Of a stretch of 64,000 bases of DNA, positions 17,464 through 25,864 are shown in pieces (positions within the stretch are counted from its first letter, which is position 1; every line of letters starts with the position of its first letter). Source of the DNA: Bradyrhizobium tropiciagri. GTDB lineage: Bacteria; Pseudomonadota; Alphaproteobacteria; Rhizobiales; Xanthobacteraceae. The translations under genes and the position numbers were made by a program. The notes beneath the pieces were generated by a model that saw only the letters and a list, made by a program, of their open reading frames with translations, did no database searches and was not told where the DNA came from. The stretch spans positions 496,001-560,000 of the forward strand of contig NZ_JAFCKF010000005.1 of the NCBI RefSeq assembly GCF_018130545.1, read 5' to 3'.

Positions 17464-18711
17464 ATGCTGAGGATCATCGGCGCGGCACTCGCTGCCAGCC
17501 TCGCATTTGCCACGCAGGCGATGGCCGCCGACGCACCGTCGGAGATCAAGATCGGCACGCTCTACGCGTCCTCGGGGCGTTACGCCTCGATCTCGATGCC
17601 GGTCTACAGCTCGCTGAAATTGTGGGTCGAGCAGAAGAACGCCGAGGGCGGCGTGTTCGTCAAGGCGTTCGACAAGAAGATCCCGATCAAGCTCGTCTCC
17701 TATGACGACCAGAGCAACACCGCGACCGCCGCGACGCTTTATAACCAGCTCGTCACCCAGGATAAGGTCGACCTGCTGGTCGCCGATTCCGGATCGGTGC
17801 TGACGGCCCCCGCGGTGGCGATCGCGCGCGACCACAAGATGTTCCTGTTCGACCAGACCGGCACCGGCGCGAGCTTCTTCTCCAAGGACAATCCCTACAT
17901 CGCGCTGATGGCCGACCCGGTGTCGACGGTCTGGCCGAAGCCGATCGCCGACTTCATCAGCCATGACGGCCCGGGCCTCGGCATCAAGAAGATCGCGATC
18001 CTGTACGCGACCAACGAGTTCACCGGTACCCAGGCCAACGCGTTCCGCAAGTTCGTCAAGGAGTCCGGGGCACCGATCGAGATCGTCTACGACCAGGGCG
18101 TTCCGACCGAGACCACCAACTACAACGTCATCATCAACAACATCAGTAACGCCAATCCCGACGCGGTGATCCATTTCGGCTACGCTCCGAACGACATCGC
18201 CTTCCTGCGCAACGTCCAGGACGTCGGCACCAAGTTCAAGATGCTGTTCGCGATCTATGCCGGTCTCGAGACCGAGCTGCTCGAGAAGAACGTCGGCGCC
18301 AAGGGGCTGGAGCACATCTGGACCTATGTGCCGCCGTCCGAATTGGATTATCCCGTCAATTTCGGGATGAACATGAAGGATTTCCGCGCCGCCTGGACCA
18401 AGAAGTACAACGACGGCAAGATGGAGTTCGGCTTCAACGCGGTGGCCGGCTACACCACCGCGCTGGTGCTCGAAAAGACGCTGTCGGTTGCGACCAGCCT
18501 CGACCAGATGGAGCTGCGCCGCGCGGTGTTCTCGCTCAGCGGCCAGCTCAAGACGCTGGACGGCACCTTCGCGCTGGACGAGACCGGCGGGCAGATCGGC
18601 GAATTGACGCCGCTCGGCCAGCTCACGGTCGACGAGCACGATCACATCAAGTTCGTCTCGATCTATCCGCACGAGACCGCCACCGGCAAGCCGATCTATC
18701 CGGCGCCGTGA
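17464..18711 (+). CDS. ABC transporter periplasmic substrate-binding protein (Liv/amide type)
   Basis: 415-residue solute-binding protein of the branched-chain-amino-acid/amide class. A Sec signal peptide covers about residues 1-22, with a likely cut after Ala-Met-Ala. The mature domain starts EIKIGTLYASSGRYAS and contains FLFDQTGTGASFFS and IHFGYAPNDIAFL. A GGGAGGAAT ribosome site precedes the ATG. It heads a run of five transport genes followed by an amidase and a DUF2848 gene. The ligand is unknown. An amide or a carboxylic acid is more likely than leucine, because this class is widely repurposed and an amidase follows. Confidence 0.9.
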   Translation: MLRIIGAALAASLAFATQAMAADAPSEIKIGTLYASSGRYASISMPVYSSLKLWVEQKNAEGGVFVKAFDKKIPIKLVSYDDQSNTATAATLYNQLVTQDKVDLLVADSGSVLTAPAVAIARDHKMFLFDQTGTGASFFSKDNPYIALMADPVSTVWPKPIADFISHDGPGLGIKKIAILYATNEFTGTQANAFRKFVKESGAPIEIVYDQGVPTETTNYNVIINNISNANPDAVIHFGYAPNDIAFLRNVQDVGTKFKMLFAIYAGLETELLEKNVGAKGLEHIWTYVPPSELDYPVNFGMNMKDFRAAWTKKYNDGKMEFGFNAVAGYTTALVLEKTLSVATSLDQMELRRAVFSLSGQLKTLDGTFALDETGGQIGELTPLGQLTVDEHDHIKFVSIYPHETATGKPIYPAP

Positions 18712-18756
18712 TGCAGTTCGGTACGGCAGGCGTAACCTTCGGCGGCGAGCGATAGC

Positions 18757-19680
18757 ATGACCTATGCGCTCGTTGCCGGCGTGCTGTTCGGGCTGTATTT
18801 CAGCCTGGTCGGCATCGGCCTCAATCTCGTGTTCGGCGTCATGCGCATCGTCAACCTTGCGCATGGCGATATCCTGATGCTGGGCGCCTTCATCGCGCTC
18901 GGCGTGGTCGGCATCGCCAACATCGACCCGCTGTTCGCGATACCGCTGGCCTTCATGGTCTTCGTACTGGCGGGCGTGCTGCTCTACTGGGTGCTGGTGC
19001 CGCGTCTGCAGGGCTCGGCCAATCCGGAAATGCTGTCGATCATCCTGTTCTTCGGCCTGTCGCAGGTGATCGAAGCCGTCACCACGATCTTCGCCGGCAC
19101 CAGCGAGCGCTCGATCCAGAGCCGGTTGCTCGGTACCGTGTTCACGACCATCAAGGTCAAATGGTTCGGCGGCAAGACCTCCGGCGCAGGACCGATCCAG
19201 ATCTTCGGCCAGGGTTTTCCCGCGCCCTGGGTGATCGCGGCCATCACCAGCCTGATCGCGATCGGGCTCGTCTACCTCTATCTCTACCACACGCGGCTCG
19301 GCACCCTGACCCGCGCGGTGATGTCTCGCCGTGACGAGGCCTTGGCGACCGGCATCGATGTCGATCGCGTCTCGGCGGCGGCGTTCGGGATCGGGCTCGG
19401 CATCGCAGCGGTCGCCGGCGTGTTCGCGCCCTTCATGTTCGGCTCGGTGACGCCGGCGTTCGGTGCCGATGCGACGGTGACGTCGTTCGCGATCGTGGTG
19501 CTCGGCTCGCTCGGCAATCCCTTGGGCACCGCGCTCGGCGGTGTCGTCTATGGCCTCTGCTACATGCTGGTGCAGACCTATCTCAGTTCCTGGGCCGACT
19601 TGCTGCCCTATGTGTTGTTGATCGTGATCCTGTTGTTGCGCCCGAGCGGTCTGCTCGGAAGGCGGGTGCGCGTTGCATAA
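18757..19680 (+). CDS. Liv-type ABC transporter permease (LivH-like)
   Basis: 307-residue integral membrane protein with about eight to nine hydrophobic segments. The N-terminus GLYFSLVGIGLNLVFGVMRI is followed by NLAHGDILMLGAF, the classic LivH signature. The cytoplasmic coupling region contains LTRAVMSRRDEALATGI. It forms the inner-membrane channel with the LivM-like product. The gene overlaps the next by eight bases, so production is probably coupled. Confidence 0.93.
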   Translation: MTYALVAGVLFGLYFSLVGIGLNLVFGVMRIVNLAHGDILMLGAFIALGVVGIANIDPLFAIPLAFMVFVLAGVLLYWVLVPRLQGSANPEMLSIILFFGLSQVIEAVTTIFAGTSERSIQSRLLGTVFTTIKVKWFGGKTSGAGPIQIFGQGFPAPWVIAAITSLIAIGLVYLYLYHTRLGTLTRAVMSRRDEALATGIDVDRVSAAAFGIGLGIAAVAGVFAPFMFGSVTPAFGADATVTSFAIVVLGSLGNPLGTALGGVVYGLCYMLVQTYLSSWADLLPYVLLIVILLLRPSGLLGRRVRVA

Positions 19681-20593
19681 CGCCTCGAAACACCTGCTGT
19701 TCATCCTGGCGCCGCTGGTGGCGGTGTTCGCACTGCTGCCCGGCGTCTATCAAAACCATCTGCTGCTGTTCAACTTCGTGATCTTCCTGATCCTCGCGCA
19801 AGGCGTGAACATCATCTATGGCTTCACCGGCTATCTGCCGTTCGGCTATGTCGGCTTCTTCGGGGCCGGAGCCTATGGCTTTGCCATCATGGTGATGCAT
19901 CTGCAGACGCCGGCGCCGCTGGCCGTGCTGGTCGGCGGCGCCGTCGCGATTGCGCTCGGCCTGCTGCTGACGCCGCTGCTGCGGCTGTCGGGGGCGTACT
20001 TCGCGATCGCCAACCTCGCGGCCTCGCTCGCGGTGCTGCACTTCGTCGCCAATCCGGCGCTGGAGGGGATCACCAAGGGTCCCTATGGCGTCTCGCTCAC
20101 CGGCACGTTCAACCCGACCCATGCCTATTACGCCGCCGTCGTCGTGATGGCGCTGACGGTCGGCGCGGTGGTTTATCTCAAGAACTCGTCGTTCGGGCTT
20201 GCGCTGCAAGCCGTGCGTGAGGATGCGGTGTCGGCCTCGATGGCCGGCGTCAACATCATCAAGATGCGGGTGATCGCCTGGCTCGCCTCGGCGCTGGTCG
20301 CCGGCCTCGCCGGCGGCATCTACGCCTGGTACGTCTCGGTGTTCTATCCGGACAACGTGTTCTCCGGCGAGTTCTCGATCTTCGCGATCGTGTTCGCGCT
20401 GTTCGGCGGGGTCGCCACCATCACCGGACCGATCGTCGGCGTGCTGATCCTCTACGGCATCTACAATCTGATCGGCTTCACCACACCGCAATATTTCCAG
20501 CTGATCTATGGGCTTTTGATCATGGGCCTGGTGCTGTTCCTGCCCGCAGGGCTGGTGTCGCTGGCAACGCGCAGGGGGTGGCATGTCCCCTGA
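19673..20593 (+). CDS. Liv-type ABC transporter permease (LivM-like)
   Basis: 306-residue membrane protein with about nine hydrophobic segments, including NIIYGFTGYLPFGYVGFFGAGAY cut here to its recognisable LivM pattern, and the coupling sequence LQAVREDAVSASMAGVNI. The start is a TTG inside the end of the preceding permease gene; no ATG lies in a suitable place. The last bases overlap the ATPase gene. It should pair with the LivH-like permease. Confidence 0.92.
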   Translation: MHNASKHLLFILAPLVAVFALLPGVYQNHLLLFNFVIFLILAQGVNIIYGFTGYLPFGYVGFFGAGAYGFAIMVMHLQTPAPLAVLVGGAVAIALGLLLTPLLRLSGAYFAIANLAASLAVLHFVANPALEGITKGPYGVSLTGTFNPTHAYYAAVVVMALTVGAVVYLKNSSFGLALQAVREDAVSASMAGVNIIKMRVIAWLASALVAGLAGGIYAWYVSVFYPDNVFSGEFSIFAIVFALFGGVATITGPIVGVLILYGIYNLIGFTTPQYFQLIYGLLIMGLVLFLPAGLVSLATRRGWHVP

Positions 20594-21314
20594 GAAACCC
20601 CCGATCCTCAAGGTCTCGAAACTGGTGAAGCGCTTCGGCGGCTTCCACGCGCTCGACGGCCTGAGCTTCCACGTCGTGCCCGGCGAGATCCTTGGCCTCG
20701 TCGGTCCGAACGGCTCCGGCAAGACCACGGCGATCAACGTGATCTCCGGGCTTTATGCGCCCGATGGCGGCGAGGTGGTGTTCGACAATGTGTCCTCCGG
20801 CGGCGTCGCCTCGCACAAACTCGTCCATCGCGGCATCAACCGCACCTTCCAGGTGCCGAAGCCGTTTTTGTCGCTGACGGTGCGCGAGAACATCCAGGTG
20901 GCGCTGGCCTATGGCGGCGCGACTGGCACGCCGCCGTCGATCGCCGAGCTGCTCGACGAATACAGGCTGAAGGAAGTCGCCGACCGCCCGGCCGCCGATC
21001 TCAACAGCGCGCAGCAGAAGATGCTCGATCTGACCCGCGCGCTCGCGACGCGGCCGCGGCTGTTGCTGCTCGACGAGCTCGCCGCCGGTCTCAACCCGGC
21101 GGAGCTCGACTGGATCGCCGGCCGCATCAAGGCGCTGGCCGCGACCGGCATGGCGATCATCGTGGTCGAGCATCTGATGGGCTTCATCGAGCAGATCACC
21201 GACCGCGTCATCGTGCTCAATGCGGGCAAGGAGATCTTCGAGGGCACGCTCGCCACCGCGGTGCGAGAGCCGCAGGTGATCGAAGTGTTTTTGGGAGGCG
21301 AGCATGCCCACTGA
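20583..21314 (+). CDS. Liv-type ABC transporter ATPase (LivG-like) with odd signature motif
   Basis: 243-residue ATPase. Walker A GPNGSGKTT is near residue 41 and Walker B LLLLDELAAGL near 160, followed by a His switch in VVEHLMGF. The ABC signature normally reading LSxGQ appears as LNSAQQKM, and the D-loop region has DEL instead of DEP, so this subunit is somewhat degenerate. Because Liv systems use two different ATPases, one imperfect signature can be tolerated. The gene overlaps both neighbours by about ten bases. Confidence 0.92.
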   Translation: MSPEKPPILKVSKLVKRFGGFHALDGLSFHVVPGEILGLVGPNGSGKTTAINVISGLYAPDGGEVVFDNVSSGGVASHKLVHRGINRTFQVPKPFLSLTVRENIQVALAYGGATGTPPSIAELLDEYRLKEVADRPAADLNSAQQKMLDLTRALATRPRLLLLDELAAGLNPAELDWIAGRIKALAATGMAIIVVEHLMGFIEQITDRVIVLNAGKEIFEGTLATAVREPQVIEVFLGGEHAH

Positions 21315-22023
21315 CGCAGTGCCGCTTCTGGACGCCACGGGCGTCGATGCCGGCTACGGCACCATGCAGGTTCTGTGGGGCGTCGATCTCGACGTCCGCC
21401 CCGGCGAGACCGTGCTGCTGCTCGGCGCCAATGGCGCGGGCAAGACCACGTTCCTGAAGTCGCTGGTCGGCCTGATCGAGGCCCGCAGCGGCCACATCAA
21501 GCTCGGCGGCGAGGACATCACCAAAATGCGGTCGTCGGATCGCATGAAGCGCGGCATGACCTACATGTCGGAGCTTGCGGTGTTTCCCGATTTGTCGATC
21601 GAGGAGAACATCCGGGTCGGCGCGCAGGCGCTGGGCCATGCCAATCCAGGCGCGCGGGTCGACGAGCTATATGGCCTGTTTCCGGTGCTGCGCGACAAGC
21701 GCCGCGACCCGGCCTCCAGCCTGTCCGGCGGCCAGCGCAAGATGCTCGGCATCGCCAAGGCGCTGTCGGCTGAGCCGAAGCTCCTGGTCATGGACGAGCC
21801 CTCGGCCGGGCTGTCGCCGCTGTTCGTCAAGGAGGTGCTGCGTGCCCTGTCGAGCCTGCAAGGCCGCGGGCTGGCGCTCCTGATCGCCGAGCAGAATATC
21901 GGTTTCCTCGAGATCGCCACCCGCGTCTTCGTGCTGGAAGGCGGGCGGATCCGCTTCTCCGGCTCGGTTGCCGAGATGAGCGGCAATGAAGAGCTGCATC
22001 GCGCTTATTTCGGGCTGAAGTGA
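21304..22023 (+). CDS. Liv-type ABC transporter ATPase (LivF-like)
   Basis: 239-residue ATPase with Walker A GANGAGKTT, canonical signature SLSGGQRKM, Walker B LLVMDEPSAGL and His switch IAEQNIGF. It pairs with the degenerate LivG-like subunit to power import. The start overlaps the upstream gene by 11 bases. It is followed after about 110 bases by an amidase; an inverted repeat of GGGGCCG/CGGCCCC at 22040-22066 lies in the gap. Confidence 0.93.
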   Translation: MPTDAVPLLDATGVDAGYGTMQVLWGVDLDVRPGETVLLLGANGAGKTTFLKSLVGLIEARSGHIKLGGEDITKMRSSDRMKRGMTYMSELAVFPDLSIEENIRVGAQALGHANPGARVDELYGLFPVLRDKRRDPASSLSGGQRKMLGIAKALSAEPKLLVMDEPSAGLSPLFVKEVLRALSSLQGRGLALLIAEQNIGFLEIATRVFVLEGGRIRFSGSVAEMSGNEELHRAYFGLK

Positions 22024-22135
22024 TAGTGATGCGAAGCTAGGGGCCGGCGCACTGGAAATCGGCCCCGGTTCGCGCGACAATCAGCTGCAAGCCATGAAGC
22101 GCACGCCGTGAAGTGCAAGCCGTGAAGTGAAAACC

Positions 22136-23485
22136 ATGCCCGATCATCCGACACTCGCCTCCCTTGCCGCCGATCTCGCCAGCGGCAAGACCTCTGCCCG
22201 CAAGCTCGTCGAGCAGTGCATCGCCAGGATTGCCGATCCGGCAGGCGAGGGCCAGCGCACCTTCATTCATGTCGACCGTGATGCGGCGCTGGAAGCCGCC
22301 GATGCCATGGATCGGCTGCGCAAGGCCAACGCCGCGCCGTCGCCCTTTGCCGGCATTCCGGTTTCGATCAAGGACCTGTTCGACATCAAGGGGCAGGTGA
22401 CGCGCGCAGGCTCCCGCGCGCTGGAGGATTCCGCGCCGGCGGATGCCGACGCGCCTGTCGTGGCGCGGCTCAAGCGCGCCGGCTTCATCGTGATCGGCCG
22501 CACCAACATGACCGAGTTTGCCTACTCCGGCATCGGCATCAATCCGCATTACGGCACGCCGAAGAGCGCCTGGAACCGGAGCGTCGGCCATGTGCCCGGC
22601 GGCTCGTCCTCGGGCGCGGCGGTCTCGATCGCCGACGGCATGGCGTTCGGCGCGCTCGGCACCGACACCGGCGGTTCCTGCCGGATCCCGGCAGCCTTCA
22701 ACGGCATCGTCGGCTACAAGCCGACGCAGCGCCGGATTCCGCTCGATGGCGGCGTGCCGCTGTCGTTCACGCTGGACAGCTACGGCCCGCTGGCGAATTC
22801 GGTGGCCTGCTGTGCGGTGCTCGATGCGGTGCTGGCCGACGAGCCGGTGGCGCCGCTCACCCCGCGCCCGGTCAAGGGCATGCGGCTCGCGGTGCCGACC
22901 ACGGTCGCACTCGATGATCTCGATGATGCCGTGGCAAAAACCTTCGAGCGTGCGCTCGCGTCGCTGTCGCGTGCCGGTGCTCTGATCGAGCGCATCGAGG
23001 TGCCTGAATTTCTCGATGTCGGCCTGATGAACGTCAAGGGCGGGTTCTCGGCGGCCGAGAGCTATGCCTGGCACCGGTTCCTGCTTGCCAGCAAGGGCGA
23101 CATCTACGATCCCCGCGTCGCGGTGCGGATCCAGCGCGGCGAGGGCTTTCTGGCGGCAGACTATATCGACCTCATCAACGCGCGCCGCTCCTTCATTGCC
23201 CGCACCGAGGCGCGGATCGCGCCGTATGACGCGCTGGTGCTGCCGACCACCGCGAACCTGCCGCCGAGCATCGCGGCGCTTGCCGACGACAAGGCATTCG
23301 CCACCGAGAATTTGCGCGCGCTGCGCAACCCCTCGCTGATCAACGTGCTCGACGGCTGCTCGATCTCGCTGCCGGCGCATCGCGAGGGCGAGGCGCCGGT
23401 CGGCCTGATGCTCGCCGCCGCGGGCGGTTCGGATCGCCGCATCTTCGAGCTTGCGGCCGGAATGGAGACCGTGATCCGTGTTTGA
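22136..23485 (+). CDS. amidase of the amidase-signature family
   Basis: 449-residue amidase-signature hydrolase. The catalytic Lys lies in PVSIKDLFDIKG, and the two serines lie in GGSSSGAAVSIADG and GALGTDTGGSCRIPA, with the usual YKPTQ after them. It hydrolyses a carboxamide to acid and ammonia in the cytoplasm. The ATG at 22136 is chosen; a GTG nine bases earlier is an alternative, and the leader contains near-repeats of GCCGTGAAGTG without a strong ribosome site. The DUF2848 gene overlaps its end by eight bases, and the upstream importer suggests that an amide is taken up and cleaved here. GatA of the tRNA amidotransferase is unlikely, because no gatB or gatC is present. Confidence 0.9.
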   Translation: MPDHPTLASLAADLASGKTSARKLVEQCIARIADPAGEGQRTFIHVDRDAALEAADAMDRLRKANAAPSPFAGIPVSIKDLFDIKGQVTRAGSRALEDSAPADADAPVVARLKRAGFIVIGRTNMTEFAYSGIGINPHYGTPKSAWNRSVGHVPGGSSSGAAVSIADGMAFGALGTDTGGSCRIPAAFNGIVGYKPTQRRIPLDGGVPLSFTLDSYGPLANSVACCAVLDAVLADEPVAPLTPRPVKGMRLAVPTTVALDDLDDAVAKTFERALASLSRAGALIERIEVPEFLDVGLMNVKGGFSAAESYAWHRFLLASKGDIYDPRVAVRIQRGEGFLAADYIDLINARRSFIARTEARIAPYDALVLPTTANLPPSIAALADDKAFATENLRALRNPSLINVLDGCSISLPAHREGEAPVGLMLAAAGGSDRRIFELAAGMETVIRV

Positions 23486-24164
23486 TCTCACCTTCAACAT
23501 CGACGACAAGGGCGTCGCCACGCCGCTCACGCTTGAAATCAAGCAAGCCGTGATCGCCGGCTGGACCGGCCGGGACCCGGTGGCGCGCGACAAGCACATC
23601 GCCGAGCTCGAAGCACTCGGCATCGCGCGGCCCGCGACGACGCCGATCTATTACCGCTGCTCGGCCCGCCGGCTGACCTTTGCCGACACCATCGAGGTCT
23701 GCGGCGAGGATTCGAGCGGCGAGGTCGAGTTCGTGCTGATCGGCTGGCAGGGCCGCATCTTCGTCGGCTGCGGCTCGGACCATACCGATCGCAAGGTCGA
23801 GAGCTACAGCGTCACGGTGTCGAAGCAGATGTGCGACAAGCCGATGGCTTCCGAGCTCTGGGAGCTCGAGGACGTCATCGGTCACTGGGACCAGCTGGTG
23901 CTACGCTCCTGGGCGACGATTGGCGGTCAGCGCGTGCTCTACCAGGAAGGTACGCTCGATCACATGCTGCCGGTGAAGGACCTGATCGCCCGAGGCTTCG
24001 ACAAGGGAGCGTTGCCCGACGGCTGCGCCATGTTCGGCGGCACCTTCGCCGCCAAGGGCGGCATCCGTCCCGCCAGCCGCTTCGAGTTCGAGCTGGAAGA
24101 TCCGGTGAAGAAGCGGAAGATCAGCCACGGCTACGACGTGATCACGCTGCCGGTCAGGGGCTGA
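23478..24164 (+). CDS. DUF2848 protein coupled to the amidase
   Basis: 228-residue soluble protein that fits DUF2848. Visible features are LEIKQAVIAGWTGRDP near the N-terminus, TPIYYRCSARRLTFAD, EVEFVLIGWQGRIFVGCGSDHTDR in the middle (cited here only as a landmark), KQMCDKPMASELWEL and GGTFAAKGGIRP near the end. The GTG start overlaps the amidase stop by eight bases, so the two are probably translated together. The pattern of a conserved GSDHTDR followed by an FAH-like GGTF segment suggests an enzyme, perhaps acting on the amidase product, but no function has been shown to my knowledge. I do not assign a reaction. Confidence 0.75.
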   Translation: MFDLTFNIDDKGVATPLTLEIKQAVIAGWTGRDPVARDKHIAELEALGIARPATTPIYYRCSARRLTFADTIEVCGEDSSGEVEFVLIGWQGRIFVGCGSDHTDRKVESYSVTVSKQMCDKPMASELWELEDVIGHWDQLVLRSWATIGGQRVLYQEGTLDHMLPVKDLIARGFDKGALPDGCAMFGGTFAAKGGIRPASRFEFELEDPVKKRKISHGYDVITLPVRG

Positions 24165-24212
24165 CCCCGCCGCAAGTCGCGTCGGAAAGGTTAGCTAACA
24201 CTCCTTGCACGC

Positions 24213-24332
24213 GTCGTCCCGGCGAAAGCCGGGACCCATAACCACAGGATATGGTGGTTTGGCACGCTGCGGCCCCAGCGATCTCAACGACTGGCAACGG
24301 TGGTTATGGGTCCCGGCTTTCGGCGGGACGAC
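24213..24332. repeat. REP-like double-hairpin element, GTCGTCCCGG type
   Basis: A 120-base copy in the 251-base gap between the DUF2848 and dioxygenase genes. The left hairpin is perfect with a GAAA loop and CCATAACCAC follows. The centre reads GGCACGCTGCGGCCCCAGCG. The right hairpin has one mismatch (GGCGGGAC). Confidence 0.8.
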
Positions 24333-24415
24333 AGCGAGATTGGGGTGCGTTCAAGAGCATGTTCCCGCCGGAAATCGGGTGGCGCGAGTCGTGTTCATGG
24401 GCCAGATTCCACCCC

Positions 24416-25159
24416 ATGACAGCAACAGCCAAAACCCTCACCCGCCCATCCACCGGCAGCCTCGCCCGCGTTGACGCGCTCGACTGGGGCCACATCACGA
24501 CCGAGCTCGACGGGCAGGGCTGCGCCGTCCTCAGTGGCCTGCTCACCCCGGAGGAATGCGATGCCATCGCGGCGCTCTATCCCGACGACAACCGGTTCCG
24601 CAGCAAGGTCGTGATGGGCCGCCACGGTTTTGGCCGTGGCGAATACAAGTACTTCTCCTATCCACTGCCGGACCTGATCGCGGAGCTGCGGCCGGCGCTG
24701 TATGCGCGGCTGACCGCGACCGCGAATCGCTGGAACCAAACGATGGGGATCGAGATCAGCTATCCGCCGTCGCATGCAGCGTTCCTGAAACGCTGCCACG
24801 AGGCCGGGCAGACCCGGCCGACGCCGCTGCTGCTGCAATATGGCGAGGGCGATTACAATTGCCTGCATCAGGATCTCTATGGCGAGCACGTATTTCCGAT
24901 CCAGGTCGCGATCCTGCTGTCGCAGCCGGGGCGCGATTTCACCGGCGGCGAGTTCGTGCTGACCGAACAGCGGCCGCGGATGCAGTCGCGGCCCGAGGTG
25001 GTGCCGCTCACCAAGGGCGATGCGGTGGCGTTTGCCGTGCATCACCGTCCGGTGCAGGGGACGCGGGGGCCGTATCGTGTCAATCTGCGCCACGGCGTAA
25101 GCCGGATTCGTTCCGGCCATCGCCACACCATCGGTGTGATCTTCCACGACGCAAAGTGA
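24416..25159 (+). CDS. 2-oxoglutarate/Fe(II)-dependent oxygenase
   Basis: 247-residue double-stranded beta-helix oxygenase. The facial triad is visible as His-x-Asp in NCLHQDLYGEHVFP and the distal His in LRHGVSRIRSG, followed by an Arg (GHRHTIG) that should bind 2-oxoglutarate. The start at 24416 opens the conserved part; longer in-frame starts run into repeat DNA. The gene lies 13 bases before alkB and is probably in the same operon, so a role in alkylation damage or modification of nucleic acid or protein is inferred. Its substrate is unknown; prolyl hydroxylation is the main alternative. Confidence 0.85.
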   Translation: MTATAKTLTRPSTGSLARVDALDWGHITTELDGQGCAVLSGLLTPEECDAIAALYPDDNRFRSKVVMGRHGFGRGEYKYFSYPLPDLIAELRPALYARLTATANRWNQTMGIEISYPPSHAAFLKRCHEAGQTRPTPLLLQYGEGDYNCLHQDLYGEHVFPIQVAILLSQPGRDFTGGEFVLTEQRPRMQSRPEVVPLTKGDAVAFAVHHRPVQGTRGPYRVNLRHGVSRIRSGHRHTIGVIFHDAK

Positions 25160-25172
25160 ATGCGAGTGAAGC

Positions 25173-25826
25173 GTGGCGGCTGATCTGTTCGAGACAATTG
25201 GCGATGCAAGGCCGCCGCGCGAGACGATCGCTGATGGTGCGGTGCTGCTGCGCGGCTTTGTCCGACCGTTCGAGGCCGAGCTGATCCCGGCGCTGCGCGT
25301 CATCGTCAAGCAGGCGCCGTTCCGGCATCTGATCACGCCCGGCGGCCACCGCATGTCGGTTGCCATGACCAATTGCGGCAGCGTCGGCTGGGTCTCCGAC
25401 GCGAGCGGCTATCGCTATGATCCGATCGATCCTGATAGCGGACAGCCCTGGCCCGAAATGCCGGACGTGTTGCGCAGGCTCGCAGCGGACGCCGCTGATG
25501 AAGTCGGCTTCAACGGCTTCGCGCCGCAAGCCTGCCTGATCAACCGCTACGTGCCCGGTGCAAAACTGTCGCTGCATCAGGACAAGGACGAACTCGATTA
25601 CGGCGCACCGATCGTCTCGATCTCGCTCGGGCTGCCGGCGATCTTCCTGTTCGGCGGGCTGAAGCGCAGCGATACGCCGCGCCGCTACCGGCTCGAACAT
25701 GGTGATGTTGCGGTGTGGGGCGGGCCGTCACGGTTATTTTATCACGGCGTGGCGCCGCTCGCCGACGGCGAGCACAGCGTGCTTGGCCGCCAGCGCATCA
25801 ATTTGACCTTCCGCAAGGTCCGCTGA
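25173..25826 (+). CDS. alkB: DNA oxidative demethylase AlkB
   Basis: 217-residue AlkB, normal size. It removes methyl groups from 1-methyladenine and 3-methylcytosine in DNA by oxidation. Motifs are MSVAMTNCGSVGWVSD, LINRYVPGAKLSLHQDKDE (His-x-Asp), the distal His in RLFYHGVAPL, and RQRINLTFRKVR at the end, which carries the two arginines typical of AlkB. The start is a GTG at 25173. It follows a 2OG-Fe(II) oxygenase closely, with no adaptive-response regulator (Ada) nearby, so control by Ada is not evident. Confidence 0.95.
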   Translation: MAADLFETIGDARPPRETIADGAVLLRGFVRPFEAELIPALRVIVKQAPFRHLITPGGHRMSVAMTNCGSVGWVSDASGYRYDPIDPDSGQPWPEMPDVLRRLAADAADEVGFNGFAPQACLINRYVPGAKLSLHQDKDELDYGAPIVSISLGLPAIFLFGGLKRSDTPRRYRLEHGDVAVWGGPSRLFYHGVAPLADGEHSVLGRQRINLTFRKVR

Positions 25827-25864
25827 CCCTCCCGCAAACGAGGCGGGTGGTCTAAGCTCCTGAC

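Noticed and set aside
17278-19704. 808-codon open frame on the minus strand across the importer genes
   Set aside because: It is antisense to a clear binding protein and permease, has a composition rich in Arg, Asp, Gly and His typical of high-GC shadow frames, and matches no family.
22040-22066. GGGGCCG/CGGCCCC inverted repeat after the LivF-like gene
   Set aside because: The stem has seven base pairs, a 13-base loop and no T-run, so I do not call it a terminator. It may be chance in GC-rich sequence.
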